A stretch of 64,000 nt of DNA, from assembly GCF_039652555.1 (NCBI RefSeq), contig NZ_JBDJAF010000001.1, positions 1,922,001 through 1,986,000 of the forward strand, written 5' to 3'. Position 1 is the stretch's first letter. The number at the start of each line of letters is the position of its first letter. The notes beneath the pieces were generated by a model. It did not search any database and was not told the DNA's origin. It worked only from the letters and a program-made list of their open reading frames with translations. The DNA comes from Parafrigoribacterium mesophilum. Lineage in GTDB: Bacteria > Actinomycetota > Actinomycetes > Actinomycetales > Microbacteriaceae. This document shows positions 37,867 to 47,100 of this stretch, piece after piece. Both the position numbers and the translations under genes were made by a program.

Positions 37867-38625
37867 ATGGAGTGGTCGATTCACGAGATCGCACGGCTGT
37901 CCGGCACCACGAGCCGCACCCTGCGTCACTATGACGACATCAAACTGCTGGCGCCCAGCCGCGTGGGCAGCAACGGCTACCGCTTCTACGACGAGGCGGC
38001 GCTGGCCAGGCTACAGCGCATCCTGCTGCTCAAGGAACTGGGCCTCGGCCTGCCCGCGATCGCCGAGGTGCTCGCCGGACAGACGGCGCACGCGGACGCA
38101 CTCAGCACGCACCTGGAGTGGCTGCACCAAGAGAAGGAACGGCTCGACCGACAGATCGCCGCCGTCGAGTCGACAATCGGCAAGTTAAAAGGAGGAGGCC
38201 AGCTCATGGCAGAGGAGATGTTCGACGGATTCGATCACACCCAGTATCGGGAGGAGGTCGAGGAGCGCTGGGGCAAAGACGCCTACGCGACCAGCGACAA
38301 CTGGTGGCGGTCCATGACCGATGCCGAAAAGAAGCAGTGGCGGCAGCGCCAACAGCAACTTGGCGCCGACTGGATCAAGGCGGCGAAGGCGCGGATCGAC
38401 CCCGCCAGCGACGAGGCACAGGCCCTCGCGCAACGGCAATTCGACTGGCTGCGCGGCATCCCCGGTACTCCTGGCGGCGGCGCCTCGGGACCGACGAAGG
38501 AATACTTCGTGGGGCTGGCCGAGATGTACGTGGCCGACGAGCGGTTCGCCGCCAACTACGGCGGTGCGGAGGGTGCCACCTTCGTCCGCGACGCGATGAC
38601 GGCCTACGCCGACCGCAACCTGTAA
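37867..38625 (+). CDS. MerR-family regulator with TipAS ligand domain
   Basis: A 252-residue TipA-like activator: MerR winged helix (residues 1-70; IHEIARLSGTTSRTLRHYDDIKLL), a coiled-coil dimer helix (about 75-110) and a TipAS antibiotic-recognition domain (about 130-250; globin-like helices, AEMYVADERFAANYGGAEG). TipAS domains bind thiopeptides and other cyclic peptides. ATG 37867 follows AAGGGAG; the frame opens earlier at 37831. A promoter with the diagnostic 19-base spacer lies just upstream. No obvious resistance gene is next to it. Confidence 0.92.
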   Translation: MEWSIHEIARLSGTTSRTLRHYDDIKLLAPSRVGSNGYRFYDEAALARLQRILLLKELGLGLPAIAEVLAGQTAHADALSTHLEWLHQEKERLDRQIAAVESTIGKLKGGGQLMAEEMFDGFDHTQYREEVEERWGKDAYATSDNWWRSMTDAEKKQWRQRQQQLGADWIKAAKARIDPASDEAQALAQRQFDWLRGIPGTPGGGASGPTKEYFVGLAEMYVADERFAANYGGAEGATFVRDAMTAYADRNL

Positions 38626-38642
38626 CTGTTCCCGTTCCGGCT
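38607..38642 (+). repeat. 36-bp exact direct repeat, left copy (tipA 3' end)
   Basis: Covers the last codons and stop of the tipA-like gene plus the first arm of the inverted repeat. An identical 36-base block occurs at 39059-39094, after the DUF2277 gene. Confidence 0.85.
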
Positions 38643-38686
38643 AAGTGTGCCCGGCGGAACGGGAACAGTTAGCCGCGACGGGAACT
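38624..38686 (+). repeat. Three-armed inverted repeat, copy at tipA 3' side
   Basis: Arm 1 (38624-38639) and arm 2 (38655-38670) are perfect 16-base complements around a 15-base loop. Arm 3 (38671-38686) is a partly matching second copy of arm 2. The tipA stop overlaps its first bases, so it may act as terminator or mRNA stabiliser. Confidence 0.75.
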
Positions 38687-38764
38687 ATTGCCCGGCTCAA
38701 CCTCCCCGCCCGAAACGGCCGGCGAGGGTTCACCTGCAAGCGACGAACGGGTACCCTCGTTGCC

Positions 38765-39037
38765 ATGTGCAGGAACATCCATACACTCCACAATTTCGAG
38801 CCAGCCGCAACCGACGACGAGGTTCACGCAGCGGCCTTGCAATTCGTCCGCAAGATCAGCGGTTCAACCAAGCCGTCGAAGGCCAATGCAGAGGCGTTCA
38901 ACCGCGCGGTGGATGAGATCGCTCACATTTCGCGGCACCTCCTGGAGGACCTGGTGAGCTCCGCTCCTCCGAAGAATCGCGAGGTTGAGGCGGAAAAGGC
39001 AAAGGCTCGCTCCGCCAAGAGGTTTGCCGCCGCCTGA
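38765..39037 (+). CDS. DUF2277 family protein
   Basis: A 90-residue protein starting MCRNIHTLHNFEPAATDDEV, the conserved opening of DUF2277, followed by a helical QFVRKISG...HLLEDLV and a basic Lys/Ala tail. Function unknown. Its N-terminal Cys and His may bind metal. TACCCT lies seven bases before the ATG, so it is probably transcribed as a leaderless mRNA. The gene is bracketed by the two copies of the 36-bp repeat and of the three-armed inverted repeat. Confidence 0.88.
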   Translation: MCRNIHTLHNFEPAATDDEVHAAALQFVRKISGSTKPSKANAEAFNRAVDEIAHISRHLLEDLVSSAPPKNREVEAEKAKARSAKRFAAA

Positions 39038-39058
39038 GCAATCGCTCAGCCGGGTGAG

Positions 39059-39094
39059 CGCCGACCGCAACCTGTAACTGTTCCCGTTCCGGCT
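39059..39094 (+). repeat. 36-bp exact direct repeat, right copy
   Basis: Identical to 38607-38642. Here the block is not part of any gene: it is a displaced copy of the tipA-like gene's last four codons and stop plus repeat arm 1. Confidence 0.85.
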
Positions 39095-39138
39095 GATTGT
39101 GCCCCGCGCAACAGGAACAGTTAGCCGGAACGGGAACA
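39076..39138 (+). repeat. Three-armed inverted repeat, copy after DUF2277
   Basis: Arm 1 (39079-39094) pairs perfectly over 16 bases with arm 3 (39123-39138). Arm 2 (39110-39122) pairs with 39076-39088 with one mismatch. The two hairpins exclude each other. Confidence 0.75.
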
Positions 39139-39151
39139 ATTGGGCCTGCTG

Positions 39152-39847
39152 TCAGGCGGTCAGCGACTCCGCGGCGCGGGCGGCGCGGGCATCCGACGCC
39201 GCCGCCGAAGTCCAGACGGCCAGCGGGCTGCGCCACACCGTCACCGCGAGCGCGCCCAGCGTGCCGACATAGAGCAGGCCGGAGGCGAGGGTCGCCCATT
39301 CGGTGATGCCGCTGCCGACGAACTCGACGACGAGCCACACCCAGATCGCGTAGGGCACCCAGCGGGGTCCGACCTTGGCGCGCAGCAGAGCGACGCCGAG
39401 GAGCAGCATGCCGAGCACGGTGCCGGCGGTGCCGCACATCATCAGGATCGTCAGCGGCAGCGGCAGCCCCCCGTCGATCAGGCCCGCGTAAACGCCGTGG
39501 TTCGCGGTGTCCGCGGCCATCGCCAGCTGGAGCAGCTGGGTGCCGCCGAAGACGGCGTGGCCGAATCCTCCGATCACCGCGATCGTGCCACCGATGATCG
39601 CGATGATCGGGGCACGGATGCCCGCCAGGTGGGCGAGGCCAAGCACGGCGATGATGAACGGCAGCTGCGCGATCACGAAAGCGGCTGCCGAGATGGAAGC
39701 GGTGCTGCCTGCTGCGTCGATCGTCTTCAGGAACGTGACAGTGGAGGCGGAAAAGGCGGGCATCAGCGCGATGGCGACGACGCTCAGCACCGCGTTGAGA
39801 ACGAGGCTGATTGCGGCCGCGGCGCGAACGTAGCGGGCAGTGATCAT
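39152..39847 (-). CDS. Multi-span membrane protein, unknown function
   Basis: A 231-residue protein with about seven hydrophobic segments and an Ala-rich cytoplasmic C terminus (SAAASDARAARAAESLTA). I recognise no conserved catalytic or transport motif; it may belong to one of the DUF membrane families of actinobacteria. It is divergent from the two-component system, and the 145-base spacer holds an inverted repeat, so it could be a target of that system. Confidence 0.75.
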   Translation of the reverse strand: MITARYVRAAAAISLVLNAVLSVVAIALMPAFSASTVTFLKTIDAAGSTASISAAAFVIAQLPFIIAVLGLAHLAGIRAPIIAIIGGTIAVIGGFGHAVFGGTQLLQLAMAADTANHGVYAGLIDGGLPLPLTILMMCGTAGTVLGMLLLGVALLRAKVGPRWVPYAIWVWLVVEFVGSGITEWATLASGLLYVGTLGALAVTVWRSPLAVWTSAAASDARAARAAESLTA

Positions 39848-39918
39848 GTGTTGCTCCTTCGGTTGATGGTCGCGATGGCGACCTGCAGTCGACGCTAGGG
39901 AGAGTGCCGGGTGTGCGT

Positions 39919-39960
39919 CATCAGCCGGAAGGTGACAGGTCGGTCAACCGTGGGCTGATG
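39919..39960. promoter_or_regulatory. Inverted repeat CATCAGCC / GGCTGATG
   Basis: Perfect eight-base arms (39919-39926, 39953-39960) in the spacer between the membrane-protein gene and the histidine-kinase gene. A dyad here could be the response-regulator binding site. Confidence 0.4.
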
Positions 39961-39992
39961 CCGCCGACCCCTCCCGTCGATAGGCTGGCCCC

Positions 39993-41138
39993 GTGAAGCG
40001 CCGGATGCTCCAGTGGGTCGTGGACCTGTCGTTCGCGCTGGCCCTCGCGGCCGCCGGCGTCGCCGAGATCTGGGTGCCGTTACCCTCGGTGGTGGGCACC
40101 GGGAACCCCGTGGTCAGCACCATTGTTGCGGTCATCCTCTGCCTCACCCTGGCGCTGCGTCGGGCGTTGCCGCTGGCGACCGCGCTGATTGTGCTGCTCG
40201 CCTGGCCGCTGGCGTTCAGCATCCAGCCGATCCTGGTGCTGTTCTGGGGCCAGCTGGTGCCGATTGTCATTGCCACGTATTCGGTGGCCAGGCACGGCAG
40301 CCGTCGCGACTCCGTGATCGGGGGCGTCGCCGCGGCCGCGTGCCTGCTGTTCTTCGACTTCGGTGTGGCCGTCCTGCAGGAGCCGGGCGAGATCTTCTTC
40401 CACTGGCTGGTTGTCGTACTCGCGTGGGTGATCGGCTCACTGGTTCACCGCGCGGACCACCGGGCGGCTGAGGCGCACCGTCGCGCCGTCGACATCGAGG
40501 CTGAGAGTCGCACCCGGATGCTCGGCGCGATCGCCGACGAACGCTCCCGGATCGCCCGCGAACTGCACGACATCGTCGCGCACGCCGTGAGCGTCATGGT
40601 GGTGCAGGCCGGGGCCGCAGAACAGGTGGTCGACGATGACCCGGCGTTCGCCCGCACGGCGCTGGCCAGCATCCGTAGCACCGGGGCGGATGCCCTGGGC
40701 GAGATGCGCCGCGTGGTGGCGATGTTGCGCGACGACAGCGACGGACCGCTGCACCCGCAGCCCGGCCTGGGCGGACTGTCGGCGCTCGCCGAGGAGGCAC
40801 GGCAGGCGGGCCTCGACGTCAGCGTGTCCGTGGCGGGGAAGCCGCACCTGTTGCCGGCCGGTCTCGAGTTGGCCGCCTTCCGGATCGTGCAGGAGGCGCT
40901 CACCAACGTCCGCAGGCACGCCGGGGCGTCGGCGGCCACAGTAACCATCGACTACACGGAGGCCGCGGTGGTGGTGCAGGTCCGCGACGACGGCTCGGGC
41001 GGCCACGCTTCAACGGAGGGCCACGGACTGATCGGAATGCGGGAGCGGGCCGCGCTCTACGGCGGCCGGCTCGACACGGTGCGCAGTGCCGGGCAGGGGT
41101 TCACCGTGCGCGCCGAACTCCCGGTGGCGTCGTCGTGA
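39993..41138 (+). CDS. Sensor histidine kinase (NarL/DesK-like family)
   Basis: A 381-residue kinase with four to five membrane spans (residues 8-150), a HisKA_3 dimerization domain with phosphorylated His192 (ARELHDIVAHAVSVMVVQ) and a HATPase domain (DDGSGGHASTEGHGLIGMRERAALYGG). No large extracellular sensor loop is present, so the stimulus is probably membrane-related. TAGGCT six bases before the GTG suggests a leaderless message. It overlaps the response-regulator gene by four bases. Confidence 0.93.
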   Translation: MKRRMLQWVVDLSFALALAAAGVAEIWVPLPSVVGTGNPVVSTIVAVILCLTLALRRALPLATALIVLLAWPLAFSIQPILVLFWGQLVPIVIATYSVARHGSRRDSVIGGVAAAACLLFFDFGVAVLQEPGEIFFHWLVVVLAWVIGSLVHRADHRAAEAHRRAVDIEAESRTRMLGAIADERSRIARELHDIVAHAVSVMVVQAGAAEQVVDDDPAFARTALASIRSTGADALGEMRRVVAMLRDDSDGPLHPQPGLGGLSALAEEARQAGLDVSVSVAGKPHLLPAGLELAAFRIVQEALTNVRRHAGASAATVTIDYTEAAVVVQVRDDGSGGHASTEGHGLIGMRERAALYGGRLDTVRSAGQGFTVRAELPVASS

Positions 41139-41827
41139 GCGAAGCCGGGGTGCAGCCCATCCGCGTGCTGGTCGCTGACGACCAGGAGCTGGTGCGCGGC
41201 GGCTTTCGGTTGATCCTGGAGCGGGCCGGGATGCTGGTGGTCGGCGAAGCGGCCGACGGCCAGGAAGCCATCGACCTCGCCAGGGTGCACCTGCCCGACG
41301 TCGTGCTGATGGACATCCGGATGCCCCACATGGACGGTATCGAGGCGACCACGGTGCTGCTGGCCGGCGACGATCCGCGGCCGCGGGTGCTCGCGTTGAC
41401 CACGTTCGACCTGGACGAGTACGTGTATCAGGCGGTGCGGGCGGGCGCGAGCGGATTTCTGCTCAAGGATGTCTCACCCGACGGCTTGGTGCACGCCGTG
41501 CGGTCGGTGGCGAGAGGCGACACCCTGCTGGCGTCGGCCGTGACGCGGCGGCTGCTGGAGCGGTTCTCGCGCGCCCCGCTTGATGGGGTGCTCCCGGCAT
41601 CGCTGGCCGGCCTGCCCGAGCGCGAGCTCGACGTTGCCCGCCTGATCGCGCGCGGGCTGTCGAACGCGGACATCGGGCGGGAACTGTTCCTCAGCGAGGC
41701 GACGGTGAAGACCTATGTGTCCCGGCTGCTCGGCCGGCTTGGCCTGCGCGACCGCGTGCAGATCGCGGTGCTCGCCTACGAGTCGGGCCTGGTCCGGCCC
41801 GGCGCCGATCCCGCGGACGGGTACTAG
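41135..41827 (+). CDS. NarL/LuxR-family response regulator
   Basis: Partner of the kinase, 230 residues. Receiver domain with acidic pocket DD (VADDQELV), phospho-Asp60 (DVVLMDIRMPHMDG) and Lys in FLLKD. C-terminal LuxR helix-turn-helix (ERELDVARLIARGLSNADIGRELFLSEATVKTYVSRLLGRLGL). Starts with GTG overlapping the kinase stop. Genes next to it, including the divergent membrane protein, are candidate targets. Confidence 0.94.
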   Translation: MSEAGVQPIRVLVADDQELVRGGFRLILERAGMLVVGEAADGQEAIDLARVHLPDVVLMDIRMPHMDGIEATTVLLAGDDPRPRVLALTTFDLDEYVYQAVRAGASGFLLKDVSPDGLVHAVRSVARGDTLLASAVTRRLLERFSRAPLDGVLPASLAGLPERELDVARLIARGLSNADIGRELFLSEATVKTYVSRLLGRLGLRDRVQIAVLAYESGLVRPGADPADGY

Positions 41828-42579
41828 CGCGCCGGCTCCGCTCCCAGTTTCAGGTCGTCGGCTGGGACGAGACGCGGCCGGATATAGAACAACGGCATGG
41901 TCCAGTTCACCAGGGGGCCGACCAGCAGAGCGAACGCGAGCGTGCCGAAGCCGACGTTGCCGCCGAGCAACCAGCCGATCGCCAAAACGGTGACCTCCAG
42001 GCTCGTGCGCACCGCCCAGATCGGCCAGCCGAATTTGTTGCTGATGCCGGTCATCAGTCCGTCGCGGGGACCGGGGCCGAAGCGGCCGCCGAGGTAGAGG
42101 CCGGTGGCCACGGCAAGCAGGAGCAGCCCCCCGGCGAACAGCAGGATGCGCAGCCAGAGCGCGGACGGCTCGGCGATGAAGCTGAGCCCGACATCCGCGC
42201 TGGGGCCGATCAGCAGGGCGTTGAGCACGGTCCCAATGCCGAGTCGCTGCCGGATTGGTATCCAGAGCAGCAGCACGAAGCCGCCGACGATGTTGGTCAC
42301 CAGGCCAAAGCCCAGGCCGGTCTTCAGGGATACGCCTTGCGCCAGGCAATCCCACGGCGAGATGCCCACGGCGGCGCGGATCATCATCGCGATGGCGATT
42401 CCGTACAGGAACAGGCCGAGCAGCAATTGCACCATTCGCCCGGTGTGGCTGCCGCGAGCGCGCTGCCAGCCGGTCTCGGCTCTCGGTGCAGACGCAGAAG
42501 AAGACTGTGCAGTCGGAGCAGTCGGAGCAGTCGGAGAGGTCTCGGGAGTCGGCGGAGTCGGCGGAGTCTGGGAAGTCAC
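41824..42579 (-). CDS. YczE/YyaS/YitT family membrane protein
   Basis: A 251-residue membrane protein with about five spans (first span LLLGLFLYGIAIAMMIRAAVG) and the GPGPRDGLMTG motif typical of YczE-like proteins. The N-terminal 45 residues are a Thr/Pro/Ser low-complexity tail encoded by short GTCGGAG/CGGAGTCGG repeats. It is divergent from a MocR-family regulator gene, the pairing known for this family; the regulator probably controls it. Transport function unproven. The stop overlaps the convergent response-regulator stop region by four bases. Confidence 0.87.
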   Translation of the reverse strand: MTSQTPPTPPTPETSPTAPTAPTAQSSSASAPRAETGWQRARGSHTGRMVQLLLGLFLYGIAIAMMIRAAVGISPWDCLAQGVSLKTGLGFGLVTNIVGGFVLLLWIPIRQRLGIGTVLNALLIGPSADVGLSFIAEPSALWLRILLFAGGLLLLAVATGLYLGGRFGPGPRDGLMTGISNKFGWPIWAVRTSLEVTVLAIGWLLGGNVGFGTLAFALLVGPLVNWTMPLFYIRPRLVPADDLKLGAEPAR

Positions 42580-42598
42580 TTATCAATCCAAAATGATC

Positions 42599-42640
42599 AG
42601 TGGCCTTATATCAAGAGGCCAATCTATCTATAGTGGCCTC
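42599..42640. promoter_or_regulatory. MocR operator: AGTGGCCT boxes with overlapping -10
   Basis: Two direct AGTGGCCT boxes (42599-42606, 42632-42639) and one inverted AGGCC half (42616-42620) lie between the divergent genes. TATAGT (42629-42634) is six bases before the MocR ATG and overlaps the second box, so binding would block RNA polymerase. The boxes resemble AGTGG-type sites reported for MocR/PdxR regulators. Confidence 0.6.
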
Positions 42641-44074
42641 ATGATGTCTCGGGCCGTTCTCGCCTCATTGAGTGCACGCGCGCTGGCCGCGCTTTTGGCG
42701 AACTGGCGGGGGACCACGTCAGCGCCAGCGTATACCGCGCTGGCCGACCGCATCCGCCTGCTCATCGTCGACGGACGCATCCCGCTGGGCACCCGCATCC
42801 CGGCCGAGCGGGAGTTGGCCGCGCACCTCGAGCTCAGCCGCACCACCGTCAGCTCCGCGTTCGGCGTGCTGCGGGACGCCGGCTACTTGCACAGCCTGCG
42901 CGGCTCGGGAAGCGTCGCCCGACTACCGGAGCGCGCCCCCGGGGCCGCGGATGCCGGCCCCGCCGACTACCTGGACTTCACGAAGGCCGCGGTGTCGGCC
43001 GCACCGGGCATCGCGACCGCTGCCGAGCAGGCCGCGGCGGAGCTTCCCGGCTATCTCGGCGGGAGCGGCTTCGAACCGGTCGGCGTGCCGGTGCTCCGCG
43101 CCGCGATCGCGGAACGCTACCGGCTGCGCGGCCTGCCAACGCAGCCGGAGCAGATCATGGTGACCATCGGCGCGCAGCACGCGATCGCCCTGCTGGCCCG
43201 CACCCTCCTCGGCCGCGGCGACAGCGCCCTGGTCGAATCACCCAGCTACCCGCACGCCTTTCAGGCACTGCGCTCCACCGGCGCTCGGCTGGTACCGGTG
43301 AGCGTCACCACCGACACGGGATGGGACGTCGCCGGCCTTGAGCAGGGGCTGCGGCGCACTTGCCCGGCCCTGGCCTACCTGATGCCGGATTTCCACAATC
43401 CGACCGGCAGCACCATGCCGCCGGAGGTTCGGCAACGGATGCTCGCACTCGCCGCCCGGGAAGGAACGGTCGTGGTCGCGGACGAGACCATGGCCGAACT
43501 GTCGCTGGACGGCGCGGCCTATTCACCGCTGGCCGCCCACGGGGCGGCGGTGTCGATCGGTTCGCTGGGCAAGACGGTGTGGGGCGGCCTTCGCATCGGG
43601 TGGATCCGGGCTGAGCCTGCCTTGATCCAGCGGCTCGTGCGCGCCCGGTCGGGTGGTGACCTGGGTACCCCGATCCTGGAGCAACTCATCGCCGCCCGCC
43701 TTCTGGGGCACTACGACGACATCCTCGCCACCCGCCGCACGCAGCTGCTGGCCGGACGAAACCATCTCACCGCCGCCCTGCGCGGCCGGTTCCCCGATTG
43801 GAGGGTGCCGGATGTCGCCGGCGGCCTCACCCTGTGGACGAACCTCGGCGCCCCGGTCAGTTCTCAGCTGACCATCGCGGCCAGGAGCCGGGGCCTGCTC
43901 ATCGCGGCGGGACCCCGCTTCGGTCTGGACGGCGCCTTCGAGCGGTTCCTGCGGATCCCGTTCAGCTACCCGCCACAGGAGGCCGATCGCGCCGTCGACA
44001 TCCTTGCCTCGGCGTGGCAATCGCTGTCCAACGCGCCCGCCCCGGAATCGGCATTCCTGGCGGAAGTCGTGTGA
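42641..44074 (+). CDS. MocR-family regulator (GntR HTH fused to aminotransferase domain)
   Basis: A 477-residue PLP-dependent regulator: winged helix at about residues 25-92 (IPAERELAAHLELSRTTVSSAFGVLRDAGYL) and a type-I aminotransferase-fold domain with the PLP-binding Lys311 in SIGSLGKTVWGGLRIG and DFHNPTGSTMP. The frame opens at 42104, but the ATG at 42641 gives the normal MocR N terminus and has a -10 box six bases upstream. It is divergent from the yczE-like gene, its probable target. The effector could be PLP or an amino-acid aldimine. Confidence 0.92.
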   Translation: MMSRAVLASLSARALAALLANWRGTTSAPAYTALADRIRLLIVDGRIPLGTRIPAERELAAHLELSRTTVSSAFGVLRDAGYLHSLRGSGSVARLPERAPGAADAGPADYLDFTKAAVSAAPGIATAAEQAAAELPGYLGGSGFEPVGVPVLRAAIAERYRLRGLPTQPEQIMVTIGAQHAIALLARTLLGRGDSALVESPSYPHAFQALRSTGARLVPVSVTTDTGWDVAGLEQGLRRTCPALAYLMPDFHNPTGSTMPPEVRQRMLALAAREGTVVVADETMAELSLDGAAYSPLAAHGAAVSIGSLGKTVWGGLRIGWIRAEPALIQRLVRARSGGDLGTPILEQLIAARLLGHYDDILATRRTQLLAGRNHLTAALRGRFPDWRVPDVAGGLTLWTNLGAPVSSQLTIAARSRGLLIAAGPRFGLDGAFERFLRIPFSYPPQEADRAVDILASAWQSLSNAPAPESAFLAEVV

Positions 44075-44194
44075 GACGTCATCCCGCGGGAGTACTTGCC
44101 CTCCAGGCCCTGATGCGATAATTCGACGAGGCGGGAGTGAGTCCCGTGCCTCGTCCGCCGTAGTCGGCGGCACCCGCTTTCAGAGAGAATCCCC

Positions 44195-47100
44195 GTGCAT
44201 CTGCTTTCCGTCTTCAGCCTGCGCAACCGTGCCCTGATCGCGCTCGTCACCATCGTCGTCGGAGTCTTCGGGTCGATCGCCCTCACCTCCCTCAAGCAGG
44301 AACTGATTCCCTCGCTCACCTTCCCGCAGTTGGTCGTCGTCACCTCCTATCCGGGCGCCGCCCCTGCGGTCGTTGACCAGTACGTCAGTGGCCCGATCGA
44401 GACCGCGATCCAGGGCGTCGACGGGTTGGAGAGCACCACCGCCACCTCGAGCACCAACCGCTCCACCGTCTCCGCGTCGTTCAGCTACGGCACCGACCTC
44501 GTCTCGGCCGAGCAGAAGGTCGAACGCGCGATCAACCGCATCAAGAGCGCGCTGCCGGCGGATGTCGACCCGCAGGTGATCTCCGGATCCATCGAGGACC
44601 TCCCGGTCGTGCAGATCGCCGCCACCAGCGACCTCGACGCGCGCGACCTCACCGCCGCCATCCAGGGCTCAACGCTCACCGACATCCAGAGCCTGGAGGG
44701 GGTGCGCCAGGCCAGCCTGCTCGGCACCACCGGGCAGCGCGTGTCGATCACACCGGATGCCGGCAAGCTCGCCGCGGTCGGCGTCGGCCCGCAGGCCATC
44801 CGGGAAGCGCTGACCGCCAACGGCGCTCTGCTGCCCGCCGGATCCATCACCGAGGGCGACAAGACGCTCAGCGTACAGGCGGGCTCCCGGCTGGGCTCGG
44901 CCGAGGACATCGCCGCCCTCCCGCTGGTGCGCGCTCCCGCGCCCGGCGCACCGGGCACCGCACCCGACTCGACTGAGCCGCTCACGATCGCGGATGTCGC
45001 CACCGTCGCGATCGTGGACAGCCCGATCACCGGCATCTCCCGGGTCAACGGGGAGCCGTCGCTGACCATCGCGGTGACCAAGACGCCGGCCGGCAACACC
45101 GTCGCCGTCTCCAAGGCCGTTCGGGCGTTGGTGCCTGATCTGCAAGACGCGCTCGGCCACAACACCAAGCTGACGGTGGTTTTCGACCAGGCCCCGTTCA
45201 TCCAGCAGTCCATCGACTCGCTGGCCACCGAGGGACTGCTCGGACTGTTCTTCGCCGTCATCGTCATCCTGATCTTCCTGATGTCGATCCGCTCCACCCT
45301 GGTCACGGCGATCTCGATCCCGGTGTCGGTGTTCATCACCTTCATCGGCATGCAGGCCGCCAATTACACGCTCAACATCATCACGCTCGGCGCGCTGACC
45401 ATCGCGATCGGCCGGGTGGTGGATGACTCGATCGTCGTCATCGAGAACATCAAACGCCACCTGACCCTCGGCGACACCAAGGTGCGCGCCATCACCTCCG
45501 CGGTGCGGGAAGTGGCCACCGCGGTCACCGCCTCCACGATCACCACCGTGGCGGTGTTCCTGCCGCTCGCGCTGGTCAGCGACATCACCGGGGAGCTGTT
45601 CCGCCCGTTCGCGCTCACCGTGACGATCGCGCTCGGCGCCTCCCTATTCGTGGCGCTGACCATCGTGCCCGTGCTCGCCTACTGGTTCCTGGGCAAGCAG
45701 AAGCAGCCGGCCACTGGCGCCACTGACCCGGCCGCGGCCGGTGACGACCCGGCCGCATCGACCGCGCCGGCTTTACCGGCCTCCGCGCTCGCGGCCGTCG
45801 CCGAGACCAGGGCCAGCCGTCGTGGGCACGATGCCATGTCCGCGGAGGAGGAGTTGAGGCATCCGACCCGCTTGCAACGCGGCTACCTCCCGGTGATCCA
45901 TTGGACCCTGAAGCGGCCCGTCGTCACCATCCTGGTTGCGTTCCTCGTGTTAGGCGGCACCGTCGCCCTCGTGCCCAGCCTGAAGACGAACTTCATCGGC
46001 GATAGCGGCCAGAACACCCTCACCGTCACCCAGAAACTGCCACTCGGCGCCAGCTTGGATGCCCAGGATGCGGCCGCAACTGTCGTCGAAAAGGCGCTGC
46101 GCGAAACGCCGGGCGTCCGGACGGTGCAGACCTCGATCGGCTCAGGCGGCAGCTCGCTCGCCGCGGCGTTCGGCGGCGGCGGCGGGATCTCCTTCTCGGT
46201 CACCACCGATCCCGACATCGATCAAAGTGCCCTGCAGACCACGGTTCGGAATGAATTGTCGAAGCTGACCGGGGTCGGCGACGTCGCGCTGTCCGCGGCG
46301 AGTTCCGGCTTCGCTTCCTCCGACATCCGGGTCAACATCACCGCCCCGAACGACACCACGCTGCGCACCGCGGCGGATGCCGTCCTCGCGTCGGTCGAAG
46401 ACCTGAGCGTCACCGGCGCCGCGACCAGCAACCTCTCGGCCTCGCTGCCCTACATCGCCGTGGTCGTTGACCGCGACAAGGCCGCCACCGCCGGGCTGAC
46501 CGAGATGGCCGTCGGCGGCATCGTCTCGCAGGCCATGTTGCCCAGCGCGGTCGGCTCGGTCGTCATCGATGAGAAGTCGATGTCCATCTACATCAACAAC
46601 GCGACCACCCCGACCAGCGTCGACGAGCTGAAGGCGTTCCCCATCCCCACCCCGACCGGACTCCTGCCGCTGTCCGACCTCGCATCCGTGCAGACCGTCA
46701 ACGGCCCGGCGAGCATCACGAGCATCAAGGGGCTGCGGTCGGCTACCGTGAGCGTCACCCCGAAGAGCGACGATGTCGGCACGGCATCCGCGATGGTCAC
46801 CCAGGCGGTCGATAAGGTGACGCTGCCCGCCGGCGCCAAGGCCGAGCTCGGTGGCGTCGCCTCCCAGCAGTCGGACGCGTTCGGCCAGCTCGGCCTCGCC
46901 CTGTTGGTGGCCATCCTCATCGTCTATGTAGTCATGGTGGCCACGTTCAAGAGCCTGCGCCAGCCGCTGCTGCTACTGGTCTCCATCCCGTTCGCGGCCA
47001 CTGGCGGCATCATCCTGCAGGTGATCTCGGGCGTGCCGCTCGGCGTGCCGTCACTCATCGGGGTGCTCATGCTGGTCGGCATCGTGGTGACCAACGCTAT

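Noticed and set aside
37586..37894. Minus-strand 102-codon frame across the 100-bp palindrome
   Set aside because: It spans both arms of an inverted repeat and overlaps the TPM start and tipA promoter; no ribosome site or family match.
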